From the NCBI RefSeq assembly GCF_002210105.1, contig NZ_AQQU01000001.1:1338501-1402500 (forward strand): a stretch of DNA of 64,000 nucleotides, given 5' to 3'. Below are positions 43,339 through 51,486 of the stretch, one piece after another. The notes under the pieces were generated by a model. The model saw nothing but the letters and a program-made list of their open reading frames with translations. It was not told where the DNA came from and did not search any database. The DNA comes from Oceanicola sp. 22II-s10i (GTDB lineage: Bacteria; Pseudomonadota; Alphaproteobacteria; Rhodobacterales; Rhodobacteraceae). A program made the position numbers and the translations under genes. Every line of letters begins with the position of its first letter. The stretch's first letter is position 1.

Positions 43339-43818
43339 TCAGTCCGCGGGTTCAGCGCTCGTCGTGGCGGGATCCGCCGGAAGCTGGCCGAGTTGCAGCA
43401 GGTCGGCGCGCAGGCGGTCCACCTCGGACAGGTTCCACGAGATGGCCGCGTGTTCCTCGCACCAGACTGGATAGGCCTGCGCCAGCAGGTCGCGGCCCGC
43501 GTCGGTCAGGGACAGCCGCCGGGCACGGCGGTCCTGCGCGTCAGGATGGCTCTGCACCAGCCCGCGCCGTTCCAGCGGTTTGAGCGCGGCGGTCAGGGTG
43601 GTCCGGTCCATCGCCAGCAGATGCGCCACGGCGCCGAGGGTCGGCGGCTCGGGCCGGTTCAGGCCCATCATCAGCGAGAACTGCCCGTTGGTCAGGTTGA
43701 ACGGCTTGAACGCGCGGTCGAAGCGGCGGGCCAGCGCCCGCGCGGCGCGCTGCGCATGCAGGCACAGGCAGCTGTCGCGGACTTCGATGGTCTGGGATGG
43801 GGTGACTGGATCGGACAT
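43339..43818 (-). CDS. MarR-family transcriptional regulator
   Basis: A 159-residue winged-helix regulator. The DNA-binding part is LGAVAHLLAMDRTTLTAALK followed by PLERRGLVQSHPDAQDRRAR and the wing RRLSLTDAGRDLL. A pair of cysteines near residue 17-19 (DSCLCLHAQR) could allow thiol sensing as in OhrR-type regulators, although OhrR has a single conserved Cys in FALYA context. It is divergent from the YbjN-domain gene, and a 7-11-7 inverted repeat lies in the gap, a likely operator. Its 3' end converges on smc. Confidence 0.92.
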   Translation of the reverse strand: MSDPVTPSQTIEVRDSCLCLHAQRAARALARRFDRAFKPFNLTNGQFSLMMGLNRPEPPTLGAVAHLLAMDRTTLTAALKPLERRGLVQSHPDAQDRRARRLSLTDAGRDLLAQAYPVWCEEHAAISWNLSEVDRLRADLLQLGQLPADPATTSAEPAD

Positions 43819-43829
43819 ATCTTCAACGT

Positions 43830-43854
43830 GTTGACCTCAACCTGAGTGGTCAAC
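43830..43854. promoter_or_regulatory. Inverted repeat, probable MarR operator
   Basis: A perfect GTTGACC (43830-43836) and GGTCAAC (43848-43854) pair spaced by 11 bp lies 12 bp before the MarR start codon. TTGACC is also a -35-like hexamer on both strands, so binding would block the regulator's own promoter and possibly that of the divergent YbjN gene. Confidence 0.5.
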
Positions 43855-43959
43855 CCCAACGTGGGGTAAATCTTTGTTGCACAGGTTCCTGCGGGCTTGA
43901 CCCGCCGGGCCGCTGTGCGCTTGCCTGCGGTCATTCCTTTTCCGACGAGAGTATTTGTC

Positions 43960-44628
43960 ATGACCAGATGCACAAAGCGACCAATTGTCCTTGCCGCCGC
44001 GTTTGCACTCGCGGCCGCGCTGGCGCTGCCGGCCGGGGCGCAGGGCCTGCAACCGGCAGAGGGCGGCACGCCGGGCGCACCGCCTGCCGGATGGCAGCCG
44101 CCGCAGGGGGGCGGCGATACCGGTGGTGGCGGCGAGAAGAAGCCGCCGGAGTTCATCGCCTCGGAACCGCCGAAGACGGGCACGCCGCCTGCCACGGGCG
44201 GAGGCGAGGCGCCGGCGGCCACCGGCAATATCTTGGCCAATTCGCCCGAGGCGATCCGCGACGCGATGCAGGCGGCGGGCTACCAGGCGGTGCTGGAGGC
44301 GGACAGTTCAGGCGATCCGCTGATCCGGTCCAAGATCTCCAAGTCGCCGATCTGGATCTTCTTCCTGAACTGCAACCGCGAGGACGGCTGCCGGGCCCTG
44401 CGCTTCCACACCGGTTACAAGATGGACCGGCAGGTGACGCTGGAAGAGATGAACAGCTTCATGCAGAGCTATGCCTATGCCCGCGCCTTCCTGAGCGAGG
44501 AGGGCAATCCGCGCGTGCAGATGGACGTGCTGATGCGGGCGGACGGGGTCGGGCCGGAGAATTTCCGGCACACCCTGAACCTGTGGCGCGAGCTGGTCGA
44601 GCTGTTCGAGCAGCACCTGAAGCTGTAG
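43960..44628 (+). CDS. Exported YbjN-domain protein
   Basis: A 222-residue protein from the ATG at 43960. Residues 1-28 form a signal peptide (PIVLAAAFALAAALALPAGA). A Pro/Gly/Thr-rich linker of about 60 residues follows (PPQGGGDTGGGGEKKPPEF and further), then a YbjN domain from about residue 100: SPEAIRDAMQAAGYQAVLEA, IWIFFLNCNREDGCRALRFH and MQSYAYARAFLSEEGNPRVQ. YbjN is a sensory or chaperone-like fold of unclear role; exported forms with a single disulfide are frequent in this family of bacteria. It converges with the lytic transglycosylase gene. Confidence 0.88.
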   Translation: MTRCTKRPIVLAAAFALAAALALPAGAQGLQPAEGGTPGAPPAGWQPPQGGGDTGGGGEKKPPEFIASEPPKTGTPPATGGGEAPAATGNILANSPEAIRDAMQAAGYQAVLEADSSGDPLIRSKISKSPIWIFFLNCNREDGCRALRFHTGYKMDRQVTLEEMNSFMQSYAYARAFLSEEGNPRVQMDVLMRADGVGPENFRHTLNLWRELVELFEQHLKL

Positions 44629-44632
44629 CGCC

Positions 44633-45802
44633 TCAGAGGCGGTTCAGCAGGTCCCGCGTCGGCCATGCGTCGGCGGGGAGGCCCAGTTCGATCTGGACCT
44701 TCTGCACCGCCTCGCGGGTCTTTTCGCCGAGGATGCCGTCGACCTTGCCGACGTCATGTCCACGCTGGACCAGCTTCTGCTGAAGCTGCTTCATCTCGGG
44801 GCCGGAGAGGCCGGGATCGGGATTGCCCGCGTCGAAGACCGGCGCGCCCTGAAGGCGTGTCGCGAAGTAGGCGGCGGTCAGGACGTAGACGAAGCTCTGG
44901 TTCCACTCGAAATACACGCGGTAGTTCGGATAGGCGAGGAAGGCCGGCCCCTTGCGCCCCTGCGGCAGCAGCAGCGAGGCGGGCAGGTTCGGGGCCAGCA
45001 TCCCGCCGGAGCGCGGGCGGACGCCGAGCGCCTGCCAGTCGGCGGCGCTGCGTTCGTGGTCGAGGCCCGAGAGGCTCCAGTCGAGGGACTGGGGGACGGT
45101 GACTTCCTGCATCCACGGCTCGCCCGCGCGCCAGCCGAGGTGTTGCAGCATCTTGCCGCCGGACATCAGCGCGTCGGGTGCGGATCCCTTGAGGTCGACA
45201 TGGCCGTCGCCGTCACCGTCGACGCCGTTGGTCAGGATGTCCTCGGGCAGCATCTGGACCATGCCGATCTCGCCCGCCCAGGCCCCGGTGGTGCGGCGCG
45301 GGTCGAAATCGCCGTGTTCGTAGAGCGTGAGGGCCGCGAAGATCTGGGGCCGGAAGAGCTCCGGGCGGCGGCAGTCGTGGGCGAGGGTGACGAGGGCGTT
45401 CAGCGTGTTGAAGTCACCCTGGAACGCGCCGTAGTCGGTCTCGAAAGCCCAGAAGGCCAGCAGCACGCCGCGCGGCACGCCGTAGGTGCGTTCGATGGTG
45501 TCGAAGGTCCGGGCATGGGCGTTGGCCTTGCTGAGACCGGTGTTCATCCGGTTGGCCGAGATCAGCCGCCGGGCGAAGGTGGTGAAGTCGAGCTGGAAGA
45601 CGCCCTGCGACCGGTCGGCCTTGAGCACGGCCTGATCCTGCGCCGCCGAGGCGAAGAAGGCGTCGACGGTCGCGGGGGCGTGGCCACGGCTGATCGCCTC
45701 CTGTTTCAGGCCCGAGACGAAGCCGGAGAACGATCCCCCGCACTGGGCGGCGGCGGTCCCCGCGGTCAGGATCAGGGCGAGGGCGGCGGCGGTGGCTTTC
45801 AT
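44633..45802 (-). CDS. Lytic murein transglycosylase (MltB-like) with peptidoglycan-binding domain
   Basis: A 389-residue periplasmic enzyme that cleaves the MurNAc-GlcNAc bond in peptidoglycan to give 1,6-anhydro ends. A signal peptide (ATAAALALILTAGTAAA) precedes the SLT_2 domain, with the catalytic glutamate in LAFWAFETDYGAFQGDFNTL near residue 117 and further core motifs WAGEIGMVQMLPEDIL and GGKMLQHLGWRAG. Residues about 325-389 are a peptidoglycan_binding_1 domain (LSGPEMKQLQQKLVQRGHDV, LGEKTREAVQKVQ). No lipobox is present, so the enzyme is soluble. It is the gene next to cobD, but the two are unrelated. Confidence 0.94.
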   Translation of the reverse strand: MKATAAALALILTAGTAAAQCGGSFSGFVSGLKQEAISRGHAPATVDAFFASAAQDQAVLKADRSQGVFQLDFTTFARRLISANRMNTGLSKANAHARTFDTIERTYGVPRGVLLAFWAFETDYGAFQGDFNTLNALVTLAHDCRRPELFRPQIFAALTLYEHGDFDPRRTTGAWAGEIGMVQMLPEDILTNGVDGDGDGHVDLKGSAPDALMSGGKMLQHLGWRAGEPWMQEVTVPQSLDWSLSGLDHERSAADWQALGVRPRSGGMLAPNLPASLLLPQGRKGPAFLAYPNYRVYFEWNQSFVYVLTAAYFATRLQGAPVFDAGNPDPGLSGPEMKQLQQKLVQRGHDVGKVDGILGEKTREAVQKVQIELGLPADAWPTRDLLNRL

Positions 45803-45847
45803 GCTGGGCTCCGGCTGTTTGGTCGGGCGGACCCTAGCAGGTTCGCT

Positions 45848-46759
45848 TCAGCCGACAAGCGCAAGGGCCGCTGACGATGCCGTGAGGACGGCCCAGACCT
45901 GCCAGAGGATGCGGGTCGCCGCCTCGATCGCCTGCGGTCCGGGATGGCGGTTGCCGTCGGGATGGACCCACGGGAAATCCTGCATCCTGCCGTGGTAGGC
46001 GCGGGGGCCGGACAGGGCGGTGTCGATGGCGCGGGCCAGCGCCGCCTCGGGCCAGCCGGCGTTGGGCGAGCGGTGGCGGCGGGCCTCGGCCACGATCTCG
46101 CGCCAGCGGGGGAGCAGGCCGTGGAGCAGCGCGATCAGGAAGGACGTCAGGCGGGCGGGGATGAGGTTCAGCACGTCGTCGAGGCGGGCGGCGGATTTGC
46201 CGAAGCGTTCGTGGCGGGGCGTGCGGTAGCCGATCATGCTGTCGGCGGTGTTGACGGCCTTGTAGACGGCCATGCCGGGCAGGCCGAACAGCAGGAACCA
46301 GAAGGCGGGGGCGGTGACGCCGTCGCTGAGGTTCTCGGCGGCGCTTTCGATGGCGGCGCGGGCGATGGCGGGGTCGTCCATGTTCGCCGTGTCGCGGCCG
46401 ACGATCATGGCGACGGCGGTGCGCCCCTCGGCGGTGGAGCGGCGGAGAGCGTCGGCCACGGCCCGGACGTGCTGGACGAGGCTTTTCTGGGCGAGGAGGA
46501 TCGCGGCGGCGATGGCTTCGGCCCAGGGGCCAAGCTGCGCGATCAGCCAGCCGGTCAGGGCCGCGCCGGTGATGAGCAGGGCGAGGGCGAGGGTGCCGCG
46601 GGCGAGGAGGTATTGGCCCCGGTTGAGATTGGTGTCGAGCCAGCCGACCGCGCGGCCCATCAGGACGGCGGGATGCGGCAGCCGGCTCCACAGCCAGTCC
46701 GGTTCGCCGAACGCGGCGTCGAGCAGCAGGGCGAGGCAGAGGATGCCGGCGGTGTCCAT
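45848..46759 (-). CDS. cobD: Adenosylcobinamide-phosphate synthase (CobD/CbiB)
   Basis: A 303-residue inner-membrane enzyme that joins aminopropanol (or its phosphate) to adenosylcobyric acid. Family motifs: LLLDAAFGEPDWLWSRLPHP at the start, IVGRDTANMDDPAIARAAIE, AAENLSDGVTAPAFWFLLFG, and YKAVNTADSMIGYRTPRHER. Helices at both ends are as expected. It is separate from the three corrin genes at 48.5-52.5 kb and read in the opposite direction. The gene shows no loss of family residues, so late cobalamin assembly (salvage or complete synthesis) is probably functional in this organism. Confidence 0.94.
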   Translation of the reverse strand: MDTAGILCLALLLDAAFGEPDWLWSRLPHPAVLMGRAVGWLDTNLNRGQYLLARGTLALALLITGAALTGWLIAQLGPWAEAIAAAILLAQKSLVQHVRAVADALRRSTAEGRTAVAMIVGRDTANMDDPAIARAAIESAAENLSDGVTAPAFWFLLFGLPGMAVYKAVNTADSMIGYRTPRHERFGKSAARLDDVLNLIPARLTSFLIALLHGLLPRWREIVAEARRHRSPNAGWPEAALARAIDTALSGPRAYHGRMQDFPWVHPDGNRHPGPQAIEAATRILWQVWAVLTASSAALALVG

Positions 46760-46869
46760 CAGCGCGCCGCCGGGGTGGCGGGGCGGGCCAGTCGGTCAGG
46801 TTGCGCGGGCGGGGGGCTGCGGTGGGGCATCTGTGGTCCGGAAACGGGGCGCGGGCATGGGGTGGTGCG

Positions 46870-46896
46870 GGGTCGCCCCTTGAGAAGGGGCGACCC
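46870..46896 (-). terminator. Perfect 12-bp hairpin after the glutathionyl-hydroquinone reductase gene
   Basis: A perfect stem GGGTCGCCCCTT/AAGGGGCGACCC (46870-46881 and 46885-46896) with a 3-nt loop lies about 75 bp past the stop of the minus-strand gene at 46970. There is no T tract. It may be a rho-dependent 3' end or mRNA-stabilising structure. Confidence 0.4.
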
Positions 46897-46969
46897 GGTC
46901 CCGTGACTGCACCTTGGCGCCGCCGGACACAAGGTGGCGGATGCCGCCGCCCTGGTCCGTCGCGCCCGG

Positions 46970-47944
46970 TCAGCCGCGCCCGTGCGGCGCGGTCAGGTCC
47001 AGGTTCGGGCCGATCGGGATGATCCGGTAGGGATTAATCGTCTCGTGGCTATAGTGGTAGTGATGGGTGATGTGGTCGAAATTCACCGTCTCGGCCACGC
47101 CCGGCCACTGGTAGAGCTCGCGCAGGTAGCCCCAGAGGTTCGGGAAATCCACGATCCGGTTGCGGTTGCACTTGAAGTGGCCGTGGTAGACCTTGTCGAA
47201 CCGGATGAGCGTGGTGAACAGGCGCCAGTCCGCCTCGGTGATCCGGTCGCCCATCAGATAGCGGTTCTGCGCCAGCCGGTCCTCCAGCCAGTCGAGGCTG
47301 TCGAACAGCGCCGTGACCGCCTCGTCATAGGCCCCCTGCGCCGTGGCGAAGCCCGCCTTGTAGACGCCGTTGTTGACCGTGTCGTAGATCCGCGCGTTCA
47401 CCGGCTCGATCGCCTCGCGCAGGTCCTCGGGCCAGTAATCGTCGGTGTTGCCGGTGATCCCGTCGAAGGCCGAGTTCAGCATCCGGATGATCTCGGCGCT
47501 TTCGTTGGACACGATGGTCTCGCGCTGCCGGTCCCAGAGCACGGGGACGGTCACGCGGGTCGTCGCCTGCGGGTCGGCCTTCTGGTAGACCTTGTAGAGA
47601 TGCGACAGGCCATGGAGGTCGTCGCCGGTCGCACCGGGATAATCGGTGCGGAATTCCCAGCCGTGGTCCAGCATCTCGGGGTGCACGACCGAGACGCCGA
47701 TGTGATCGGTCAGGTCCTTCAGCCGCAGGAACACCAGCGCCCGGTGCGCCCAGGGGCAGGCGTAGGAGACGTAGAGGTGGTAGCGCCCGCTTTCCGCCGG
47801 AAAGCCGCCCTCGCCCGAAGGACCGGCGCTGCCGTCCGCGGTGACCCAGTTGCGGAAGCTCGACTCCTTGCGCTTGAAGGCTCCGTCCTTGGCGAGGCTC
47901 GCGAGGCTCTCGGTTTTCCATGTGCCGTCGACAAGCTGTCCCAT
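46970..47944 (-). CDS. Glutathionyl-hydroquinone reductase (Xi-class glutathione transferase)
   Basis: A 324-residue cytoplasmic enzyme from the ATG at 47944, right behind AAGGAGA. The active-site cysteine is in YVSYACPWAHRALVFL near residue 65, the mark of the Xi class (YqjG, ECM4, PcpF). Other class motifs are VTVPVLWDRQRETIVSNESA, GDRITEADWRLFTTLIRFD and the C-terminal HYHYSHETINPYRIIPIGP. It reduces glutathionyl-hydroquinones with glutathione, as part of aromatic and quinone detoxification. It is monocistronic and divergent from the corrin cluster. Confidence 0.95.
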   Translation of the reverse strand: MGQLVDGTWKTESLASLAKDGAFKRKESSFRNWVTADGSAGPSGEGGFPAESGRYHLYVSYACPWAHRALVFLRLKDLTDHIGVSVVHPEMLDHGWEFRTDYPGATGDDLHGLSHLYKVYQKADPQATTRVTVPVLWDRQRETIVSNESAEIIRMLNSAFDGITGNTDDYWPEDLREAIEPVNARIYDTVNNGVYKAGFATAQGAYDEAVTALFDSLDWLEDRLAQNRYLMGDRITEADWRLFTTLIRFDKVYHGHFKCNRNRIVDFPNLWGYLRELYQWPGVAETVNFDHITHHYHYSHETINPYRIIPIGPNLDLTAPHGRG

Positions 47945-48237
47945 GCGGATCTCCTTTCGTGTGCTTGCGTGATAGTTAAGCCCGTGGGCCGGCACGGAAA
48001 CGCCGATGGGGGCGCAGGCAGGTCTGCATGAGTGCACAGGGCGGCAGGGCAGTGGGGTTGCACACCGGCTGGGCATCCGGCGGGCGGGGCGGGGCCGGGA
48101 CCACCCGTGCGGATTGCGATGCGCGGTCCGGCTGCCTATAGATGGGGGGCACGCGCCACGGCAGGGACCCGTCACCGGGCGGGCCGGGCGCATCGCCGGT
48201 GGCGCGACCGGCTGCTGCAAAGGACGAAGGAGAGCGC

Positions 48238-48474
48238 ATGACCCGCATCGCACGCATCACCCTGAGCCTTGCCCTGCTGCTGTCGCCCGTGGCGGCGCAG
48301 GCGCATCCCGGCCACCTGACCGAGGTGGCGGGGCATGGTCACTGGCTGGGGGCCGCCGCGCTTGGTGCGGCGATCGCGATCGGGCTGTGGCAGGCGCTGA
48401 AGGGCCGCCGCCGGGACGAGGCCGAAGAGGCCGAAGCCGAAGCGACGGAAGGCGCAGAGCCACAGGACGCCTGA
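48238..48474 (+). CDS. Small membrane protein, DUF6732-like
   Basis: A 78-residue protein from the ATG at 48238 with AAGGAGAG upstream. A signal peptide (ITLSLALLLSPVAAQA) is followed by a short His-containing segment (HPGHLTEVAGHGHWLG), one membrane helix (AAALGAAIAIGLWQALKG) and an acidic cytoplasmic tail. Similar short proteins in Rhodobacteraceae occur near cobalamin genes, and the His-rich exposed segment suggests Co or other metal contact (inference). It lies 68 bp before the CobH-like fusion gene and is probably cotranscribed. Confidence 0.75.
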   Translation: MTRIARITLSLALLLSPVAAQAHPGHLTEVAGHGHWLGAAALGAAIAIGLWQALKGRRRDEAEEAEAEATEGAEPQDA

Positions 48475-48542
48475 CCGATGCGACGGCGGAAGGGCCCGGT
48501 CCGTGCCGTGGCAGGTCCGCGCCGCTCTTGCTGCAGGTATCC

Positions 48543-50156
48543 ATGACACGCCTCTTCGACACCCATGTCGTCGTCGACTGGTCCGCCCGGTCCCGGCCCA
48601 GCCCCGCGCGCCCCTCGCGTGACGCGATCTGGTGGGCCGCGCTGCGCGACGGGGTTGCGGAGGCGCCGGCCTATGTCCAGACGCGCGCGGCGGCGCTTGA
48701 TGGGCTGGAGGCGCTGATCCGCGCGGAACGCGCCGCCGGGCGGCGGGTGCTGATCGGCTTCGATTTCCCTTTCGGCTATCCCGAAGGCGTGGCGCGGCGG
48801 ATCTGCGGGTCGGACCGGGGGCTCGACCTGATCGGCTGGTTCGCGGACGCGGTGCGCGACGACCGGGACAACGCGTCCAACCGGTTCGAGGTCGCGGCCC
48901 GGATCAACGGGCTCTACGATGGCACCGGTCCGTTCTGGGGACGCCCGGCCAGCTGGGACCATCCGGCCATTCCCGAGCGGAAATCCGACCGGCATGGCAC
49001 GGACCACCCGCCCGAGACCCGCCGCGCCGACCGGATGGCGGGGGCCAAGACCGTCTGGCAGCTGGCCTATGCGGGCAGCGTCGGCAGCCAGGTCATCGTC
49101 GGCCTGCCCGCCCTGCACCGCCTGCGCGCGGCCTTTCCCGGCGAGGTCGCGATCTGGCCCTTCGACACCGGCCTGTCGGCGGGCGAGGCCCCCGTGGTGC
49201 TGGCCGAGGTCTATCCCTCGCTGCTCCAGCCGGTCGCCCATGCCGCGCGCCGGGACGACGAGGTGCTCGACAGCGCGCAGGTCCGCGTCTCTGCCGCCGC
49301 GCTGGCAGGGCTGGACCGCGACGGCGCGCTCGGGCCGCTCTTCGCCGGAGCTGACGGCCTGACCGGCGGCGACCGTGAGGTGGTGGCGCGGGAAGAGGCC
49401 TGGATCCTCGGCCTCGGACACGAAGCCGCGCTCAGGCAGGCGGCCGACCGATCCACCTTCATCTGGCCGGATAAACTCCCCCCGGAGGGCCGCTCTCCAA
49501 CCGCCCGAAAGCCAGTCATGCGTCCATACGATAAAGACCCCTCCACCATCCGTGCCCGCGCGGAGGCGGCGATCCGGGCCGAGGCCCGGCTGGAGCGGTT
49601 CGATCCCGCCATGCGGCGGCTGGCGGTCGGGGTGATCGCGGCCTGCGGGATGGTCGAGGTGGCGGACCGGCTGGCGTTTTCGCCGCTGGCCTTCGACGCG
49701 GGTGCGCTGGCGCTGACGCGGGGCGCGCCGGTGCTGTGCGACTGCGAAACGGTCCGGGCCGGGATCGCGGCGCAGGCCCTGCCGGCGGGCAACGAGGTGA
49801 TCGTCACGCTGGGCGATCCGCGCGTGCCGCAGATCGCGGCGGGGATCGGCAACACCCGCGCGGCGGCGGCGGTCGAGCTCTGGGCGGACCGGATGGAGGG
49901 GGCGGTGGTGGCCATCGGCACTTCGCCGACGGCGCTGTTCCACCTCCTGGACCTGCTGGACCAGGGCGCGCCGAGACCGGCGCTGATCCTCGGCTTTCCG
50001 CCGGGCTTCGCCGGGGCGGCGGAAAGCAAGGCAGAGCTGGCGTCGAACCCGCGGGGCTGCGATTATATGCTCCTGAGGGGGCGCCGTGGCGGTGCGGCGA
50101 TGGCGGCGGCGGCCGTGGCCGCGCTGGCGTCGGGCCCCGCGGAACGGGAAACATGA
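48543..50156 (+). CDS. DUF429-like domain fused to a degenerate CobH (precorrin-8X methylmutase) domain
   Basis: A 537-residue open frame. Residues 1-320 look like an RNase-H-fold DUF429 relative (VVVDWSARSRPSP, RRVLIGFDFPFGYPEG, VLAEVYPSLL). From about residue 326 a CobH domain runs to the end (MRPYDKDPSTI, NTRAAAAVELWADRM, GAAESKAELASNPRGCDY). CobH enzymes need a catalytic His in a VxxIHACG-type motif; here it reads VGVIAACGMVEV, with Ala in that position. The usual Tyr-x-x-Ser-Phe near the domain start is replaced (IRARAEAAIRAEA), and GNAPTALF is GTSPTALF. A separate start within is possible at 49518 but has no good site. The domain is probably inactive as a methylmutase. Confidence 0.85.
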   Translation: MTRLFDTHVVVDWSARSRPSPARPSRDAIWWAALRDGVAEAPAYVQTRAAALDGLEALIRAERAAGRRVLIGFDFPFGYPEGVARRICGSDRGLDLIGWFADAVRDDRDNASNRFEVAARINGLYDGTGPFWGRPASWDHPAIPERKSDRHGTDHPPETRRADRMAGAKTVWQLAYAGSVGSQVIVGLPALHRLRAAFPGEVAIWPFDTGLSAGEAPVVLAEVYPSLLQPVAHAARRDDEVLDSAQVRVSAAALAGLDRDGALGPLFAGADGLTGGDREVVAREEAWILGLGHEAALRQAADRSTFIWPDKLPPEGRSPTARKPVMRPYDKDPSTIRARAEAAIRAEARLERFDPAMRRLAVGVIAACGMVEVADRLAFSPLAFDAGALALTRGAPVLCDCETVRAGIAAQALPAGNEVIVTLGDPRVPQIAAGIGNTRAAAAVELWADRMEGAVVAIGTSPTALFHLLDLLDQGAPRPALILGFPPGFAGAAESKAELASNPRGCDYMLLRGRRGGAAMAAAAVAALASGPAERET

Positions 50157-50207
50157 GCGGGGGCTCATCGGTCCTCGCGGACCGCCTCGCGCAACGGGAG
50201 CGTATGG

Positions 50208-51410
50208 ATGACGAAACCCTGGCTGCATATCGTCGGGATCGGCGAGGACGGGCTGGATGGCCTGACCCCCGCGACACGGGCCGTGGTCGAGGCGGCCGAG
50301 GTCATCATCGGCGGCGACCGGCACGACCGGTTTCCCGACAGCGTGACGGCCGAGCGGCTGGCCTGGCCGCATCCGTTCCCTGCGCTGGTCGAGGCGCTGG
50401 CCGGGCTCAGGGGGCGGCGCGTCGTCGTGCTGGCGACAGGCGATCCGCTGTGGTTCTCGATCGGGGCGCGGATCGGCCGGGCGATCCCGGCGGAGGAGAT
50501 CACCTATCACCCGCAGCTGTCGGCGTTTCAGCTCGCCGCCGCCCGGATGGGCTGGAGCATGGCGGATCTGGAGACGCTGACGGTGCATGGCCGTCCGGTG
50601 GAGCAGATGATCGCCTTCATCCAGCCCGAGGCGCGTCTGCTGATCCTGACCACGGGAGAGGAGACGCCGGGCCGGATCGCCCGGTTCCTCGCCGAGCGGG
50701 GGTTCGGGCGCAGCCGGATGACCGTGCTGTCCAGTATGGGCGGTGCCGAGGAACAACGGTTCGACGGTCTGGCGGAGAGCTGGGACCACGTGGTGCCAGC
50801 GTTCAACACGCTGGCGGTGGAGTGCGTGGCCGCGCCGGACGCGGCGCTGCTGCCGCGGGTGCCGGGGCTGGCGGACGAGCTGTTCCAGGCGGACGGGGCG
50901 ATGACCCGGCGCGAGGTCCGGGCGGCGACCCTGGCCAAGCTGATGCCGATGCGCGGGGCGCTGTTGTGGGACATCGGCTGCGGCACGGGCTCGGTCGCGA
51001 TCGAGTGGATGCGGGCGGCACGCTATGCGCGGGCCGTGGGGATCGAGCCGCGGGCGGACCGGCGGGCGATGGCGGCGGCGAATGCGCTGGCGCTCGGCGC
51101 GCCGCAGCTGCGGCTGGTGGACGGGCTGGTGCCCGATGCGCTGGCGGGGCTGGAGGCGCCGGACGCGGTCTTCATCGGCGGCGGCCTGTCGCGCGAGGTC
51201 TTCGTGGCCGCGTGGGACGCGCTGCGGCCGCTCGGGCGGCTGGTCGCGAACGCGGTGACGGTCGAGAGCGAGGCGGTGCTGGCCGATCTGCATGCCGAAT
51301 TCGGCGGTGACCTCGTGCGGCTGCAGGTGCAGCGGGCGGAGCCGGTCGGGCGGTATCGCGGGTGGCGGGCGCTGATGCCGGTGACGCAGTGGTCGCTCGT
51401 GAAGCGGTAG
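50208..51410 (+). CDS. cobL: Precorrin-6Y C5,15-methyltransferase (decarboxylating), CobL (CbiE/CbiT fusion)
   Basis: A 400-residue bifunctional enzyme that methylates precorrin-6B at C5 and C15 and decarboxylates the C12 acetate. The CbiE half has HIVGIGEDGLDGLTPATRAV, VVLATGDPLWFSIGARIG and FQLAAARMGWSMADLETLTV. The CbiT half, from about residue 230, has MTRREVRAATLAKLMPMRGA and the SAM motif LLWDIGCGTGSVAIEWMRAA. Both halves keep family residues, in contrast to the neighbours on either side. The ATG at 50208 follows GGGAG. In the aerobic pathway its substrate comes from CobK and its product goes to CobH. Confidence 0.93.
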   Translation: MTKPWLHIVGIGEDGLDGLTPATRAVVEAAEVIIGGDRHDRFPDSVTAERLAWPHPFPALVEALAGLRGRRVVVLATGDPLWFSIGARIGRAIPAEEITYHPQLSAFQLAAARMGWSMADLETLTVHGRPVEQMIAFIQPEARLLILTTGEETPGRIARFLAERGFGRSRMTVLSSMGGAEEQRFDGLAESWDHVVPAFNTLAVECVAAPDAALLPRVPGLADELFQADGAMTRREVRAATLAKLMPMRGALLWDIGCGTGSVAIEWMRAARYARAVGIEPRADRRAMAAANALALGAPQLRLVDGLVPDALAGLEAPDAVFIGGGLSREVFVAAWDALRPLGRLVANAVTVESEAVLADLHAEFGGDLVRLQVQRAEPVGRYRGWRALMPVTQWSLVKR

Positions 51411-51486
51411 GGTGCAGCGCCTTGCGGCGGTGTGGTTCCGAGGTGCCGGAGCGGTCGGGTCCGGACCGGCACCGGCCCTGCGGGGC

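Noticed and set aside
47945-48237. Possible cobalamin riboswitch before the corrin cluster
   Set aside because: The region is GC-rich and foldable, but I could not find the conserved core or B12-box sequence.
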